Origin: Oenanthe sinensis
Lineage: Eukaryota > Streptophyta > Magnoliopsida > Apiales > Apiaceae
Direction: 5' to 3'
Assembly (NCBI GenBank): GCA_028671895.1
Contig: CM053796.1
Span: 36,764,860-36,828,859 of the forward strand
DNA length: 64,000 nucleotides
Positions 60,137-64,000 of this stretch are shown in pieces. Below the pieces are notes generated by a model. The model saw only the letters and a program-made list of their open reading frames with translations, was not told the origin of the DNA and made no database searches. A program made the translations under genes and the position numbers. Numbering within the stretch: position 1 is the first letter of the stretch; each line of letters starts with the position of its first letter.

Positions 60137-62029
60137 ATGACATCTTTTTCATCCCCATGTCTAAAATCACTCACATTATCATCAACCCCATCAGCTCTTT
60201 CATTTTCTCACACAATCTTTAAGTCTTTCCCACCCAAATCACACACATTCCTCAAAAGAAGCCCTTCAGTTTCCTTATCTATCAGGTCACAAACCCTTGA
60301 TTTTTCAGGGTCTTTCTTTGAAAGAGGTGGGTTTGGAGGTGATGAGGACCCACCTGCAACTGGTGGGGTAGGGTTAGCCACTGCTGTTGAGGAGAAAGAA
60401 GAGCCTCAGTGTCCACCTGGGCTCAGACAGTACGAAACTATGGCTGTTCTTAGACCTGATATGTCTGAAGATGAGAGGCTCACTCTTACTCAGAAGTATG
60501 AAGAGGTAATCTCATTCTTATGTATGCATTTCCTGTATATGTATGTGTGTGTGTATTTATAGTGTCATGTTACATTAGGAACCATTTTGAGATATAATAT
60601 TGACATAAGAATGTACTTTATAAATGTTAAATTTTTAGTGGACTAAAATGCTTCGTATTTGTATTTGCATGCGGCATGTATATATTACTCATTGCTGCAT
60701 TATTTATTTATGTTCTGTCATTTATATGAATAATGTTGTTGAAATTTGTATTTGCTTAGGGTTTAATGCTGTGAGTGTTGAGTGGGGGATATGGGGTAGT
60801 GAACTTGGGGGTTACTTAATTATCTTCAGAATTTGAGACTAATCGTTCTTTTGGAGTATTGGGAGGATGTGGAGTTGTAGTTCTAGTGATAATGGCTTAA
60901 TGCCGCAGTGAACTTTTAAAATGTTTGAGAAATTTAGGGTCTGAATCGGTAGAGTACTCTGTAATGCTGAAGCGGATGAGCAGATGAGTAACTGGAATTC
61001 TGGAGATTTATGAAACAGTGTTTACTAACACTTTTATGTTATATACTGGATGTAGATATTCCACTCATGTGGTTTTAGTGTGAAATAACGAACTGCATAA
61101 AGGAAGAGTTCCAATTTTTTGACAGAAAAACAATGTTATCCAATCTAGGTGACAGTAGACTCTATAGAGTAATGTGATGGAGAACCAATCGAGATTTATT
61201 TGGTGTCTATTATAGACATAAGCTTGTTAGATTATAGATTCGTTATTTTATAGATTTATGGAGACAGGTGCTACTCTATACAGGGCTTGTCATTTGATGT
61301 TCAAAAGTTTGTAGAAACTTGCATTATCTGAAAGTATCATACTAATGTAGGATAAGAGCAGAAGATTAAAGGAGAAAGGTCGGAACTTGGCTTCAGTGCC
61401 CTAAATATGTATTTAGATATAGTAGGATTTTGATCAAGTATAGTGGTGGTTTCAATAAGTTTGAGTGTTTTGTGTTAAGATGACAAGAGTGAGACTCTTT
61501 TTTTCGAGGTGCTTTGGCCGGGTAACCGGGTTTAGGTTATAGATATAATGTTGTGCTATCTGCCTATCTGTTGGAATGGTTTACAATGATATTGGTCATT
61601 TTTAACTTTGTAGGGCAAGGGAGGAACCGAGGAACCCCTTATCTGCATATATGCAAATAGATTATATTATATCTGACTATTCAGCAGACGATGTCACTTG
61701 GTTTTATATATTCTCTGATTTCTTGCTTGAGATACTATTCTTATTAGACAAAGTCTTTAAGACCACTTTTTGATCATGTGTTTTCTCAGTTGCTTGTTGC
61801 TGGAGGTGGAATGTATATAGAGGTATTCAACCGAGGTGTCATTCCACTGGCTTATGGCATCAAAAAGAAAAACAAGGCAGGAGAGACCAACACTTACCTT
61901 GATGGTATTTACCTCTTATTTACCTATTTTACCAAACCTGAGTCTATGGAAGTCCTTGAAGAAACATTGATTGCAGATGATGATGTTATCCGCTCATCTA
62001 CTTTCAAGATAAGGAAAAGGAAATACTAA
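60137..62029 (+). CDS. RPS6: chloroplast 30S ribosomal protein bS6 (S6 alpha)
   Basis: Two exons, 60137-60505 and 61790-62029, join in frame into 202 aa. The first about 65 residues are Ser/Thr/Pro-rich with few acids (MTSFSSPCLKSLTLSS), a chloroplast transit peptide. The S6 fold starts at RQYETMAVLRPDMSEDER and continues after the intron with MYIEVFNRGVIPLAYGIKK, YLDGIYLLFTYF and a basic end RKRKY. bS6 binds 16S rRNA together with bS18 in the small-subunit platform of the plastid ribosome. The only intron is 1284 bp and carries nothing recognisable. Confidence 0.95.
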
Positions 62030-62326
62030 CAGGTGAAAAGTTGTACCATCTTAATGTACTTTTTGGGAAAAGGTTCTGCCATGAATGTTTCCCTCTTTTG
62101 TGCAGTTGGAAGTCTATTTATGTAATTCAAATTTAATTGATATCGTGTGTTAAGGATATATACAATTGTTAGAAGTTGCACAAGAGGTTGTTTCCCAGAT
62201 ATTCCTCTTACATGTATGTTATATTTACAAGAAATAAGTAGGTAGACCACAGTTTTTTGAAAGAGCATTAGTGTGCCTTTAGTCTATGGTTACAGTTGGA
62301 ATAAGAAACTAACATTTCAGCAGAGC

Positions 62327-64000
62327 CTAAACTACCAAAGAAAATACTATGCAAAGCACCACAACAAGGGCTACCGATGTCAAGGTAATCTTTGAAGGCA
62401 TCTTTCCTTTGTCAGTCCTCAAGAGTATGGCATCATATAAAGGCCAACTATGTACTACCACAAAACCTGTTAAACAGATCTGTAAACATGCATTCTCAAA
62501 CCTTTCTTTCCCTAATATGACATGTTCGATACCACAAGAAAACGCAAGTAAGTTGATTATGGCCGCCATGGTAATTGTTAAGAACATTGGTGATGAAATG
62601 CCAAATACAAAATATCCTTTGTTATACTGGCTAGTTTGTTCGTCATCAACCACCTTACTTGTCACATTAAATCCGGCTGCTGAAAAGCCAAAGCAACCAA
62701 GTACATATTCAATTGTTGCAAATGGAAAGCTTGTGAGTCCCCTAATCAACCAACTTTTCTGATAATTCCACCATTTTGGGATAGTTCCCCCGGTTAGCAT
62801 GTAGTAGTCCAAGAATTCTTGCATGAATGCTCCAACAAATAGAAATACATACAAGTAAAACCATGGACTGGATACCTGTTTAGAACCTACTAATCAATAT
62901 ATATACATATATTTTATATATATGAAACAATTTATATGTTCAATGGACACGAACAAACCTTTGGGAAGATTGGCAAGGAGTTGATGAGTGCTAGTTGGGG
63001 CAGAAATGCATAAATCGAAACTGGTATGGACCAGATGGGCCACGAGATGTAGTGAATATAACATAGGGCCTGTAGAAAGTCCAATGACCCGAGTCCAAAG
63101 GTTATTGGGCTATACTTGCAAAATATAATTTCAAAGTAGCCCAAGAACCATCGCTTAGATTGACATAGCATATCGTGCAGGGCTATAGGAGAGCTCCCAA
63201 GAAATGCAGCTCGTTTAGGATAGCATAAAATGGATTTCCAGCCCTTGCAATGCAGCCGATAGCCTGTGTAGAAGTCCTCAACCAGAGATCCATAGCTAAA
63301 GCCAATCTGCAGACACTCTCAGAGTTATGTGCAAATATGTTACAAAGATTGGAAGAAAAGCTGCTCAAGGAGGGGAGTCGGTGTATATAAATGTGAGTGG
63401 TAACTGTAACTAGGTTCTAGCATTGTAGCAAACTGGATACCCCGTTTCTTAGTTTAAAAAAAAGGCTGAGGTTTGAACTCAGCATGTGTGCACGAGTAAC
63501 AGGGTAAAAGCTCCGGCCAAAACCCTGCTTGCATTTTAAGAAAAAAGGACTGCAAGTAAGCAACTGATAACAGAGATTACCTCATATCCCCATCTGGTTT
63601 GGTCCTCATACTTGCAAGCTGCCACATGATGTGCTAGTGCTGAAACCTCTCGGTCATGAATAGGCTTGCAAACCTGATAATCTGGGCTTAGTTCAGGGAT
63701 CTCTGGGAGAAGAATTGACGATGGATCTCCAAAAAAAGCCCGTCGTTGGAAAAACGATCCCGTGCCAATATAATTTGGACCCATTAGACCATCCATTCCA
63801 TAAGCATTAATTTGGACATAACTTTTCCATTCAGAACCATATATGTCATTCTTGTTGATTCCATGAAAGATTTGAGGGAATTGGACATATGCTAGTTCAG
63901 GCCTTATCTTAGGGTCCAAATAATAGCATAAAGCACGTAAAGGTGTCGTTGGATCATTTGAATAACTGTCACAATCTAGGTTTAAGAATATTGGTGCATT
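62327..64000 (-). CDS. cellulose synthase-like G glycosyltransferase (5' part outside window)
   Basis: Three exons are visible: 63581-64000 (runs off the edge), 62959-63306 and 62327-62875, all in frame. The partial protein includes LNLDCDSYSNDP (catalytic DCD), VQFPQIFHGINKNDIY, GPNYIGTGSFFQRRAFFG, SLVEDFYTGYRLHCKGW (acceptor-site ED motif), QSKRW (QxxRW motif) and a C-terminal block of about six membrane helices ending in VVVLCIVFSLVV. These features fit the CslG branch of GT2 enzymes. Some CslG-derived enzymes transfer glucuronic acid to triterpene saponins on the ER; others have no known product, so the substrate here is open. It is convergent with the bS6 gene, about 300 bp apart. Confidence 0.93.
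63456..63530 (-). mobile_element. probable SINE in a CslG intron
   Basis: On the minus strand: TTTTGGCCGGAGCTTTTA (box A-like) followed about 30 bases later by GAGTTCAAACCTC (box B of polymerase III promoters), then AGCC and an (T)8 end on that strand. The layout is that of a short tRNA-derived plant SINE. It lies in the intron between 63306 and 63581. Confidence 0.45.

Overview
The window is nuclear DNA of a flowering plant, most likely a eudicot. The genes have GT-AG introns and plant-typical products: a chloroplast ribosomal protein with a transit peptide, a SWEET sugar transporter, a kinesin-light-chain-related TPR protein, an ABI-like WAVE-complex subunit and a CslG-type glycosyltransferase. 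Intergenic DNA is very AT-rich and full of small DNA transposons, Helitrons and (AT)n runs. I cannot name the species from sequence alone. Exon coordinates were worked out by hand from splice sites, reading frame and remembered family conservation; no alignment was run.

Layout. 1-7.1 kb: KLCR/CMU-type gene (+). 7.1-11.6 kb: gene-free, with possible SINE and CACTA remnants. 11.6-13.5 kb: clade II SWEET gene (+). 13.5-20 kb: no gene; a 1.17-kb hAT-like element with a perfect 8-bp target duplication, a Helitron with a tandemly doubled body, and a Stowaway-type MITE. 20-25.6 kb: SRP19 (+), whose last intron carries a large repeat insertion. 27.1-41.6 kb: a gene (+) with the DUF2439 domain of ZGRF1/Mte1/Dbl2, proteins linked to homologous recombination. 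It contains an internal 2.2-kb tandem exon duplication, several lesions, a chloroplast ycf2 fragment and a 5.4-kb antisense L1-type LINE in an intron. 42-44.6 kb: nested repeats. 44.8-46.7 kb: ABI-like gene (-). 46.7-53.3 kb: repeat-rich, with two oppositely oriented hAT-like siblings, Helitron-like ends, long (AT)n runs and a CAF1 deadenylase remnant (-) split by another hAT-like element. 54.8-59.2 kb: RPN12/PSMD8 proteasome subunit (-). 60.1-62.0 kb: chloroplast bS6 (+), divergent from RPN12. 62.3-64 kb and beyond: CslG glycosyltransferase (-), convergent with bS6 and cut by the window edge.

The intact genes are mostly housekeeping or general plant genes with no operon-like relation. The most unusual locus is the ZGRF1-like gene. 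One duplicated unit has a broken middle exon, the other has a stop in its last exon, and the next domain copy has a 1-bp frameshift. A transcript that skips the two damaged adjacent exons would be open throughout and would still encode one complete domain.
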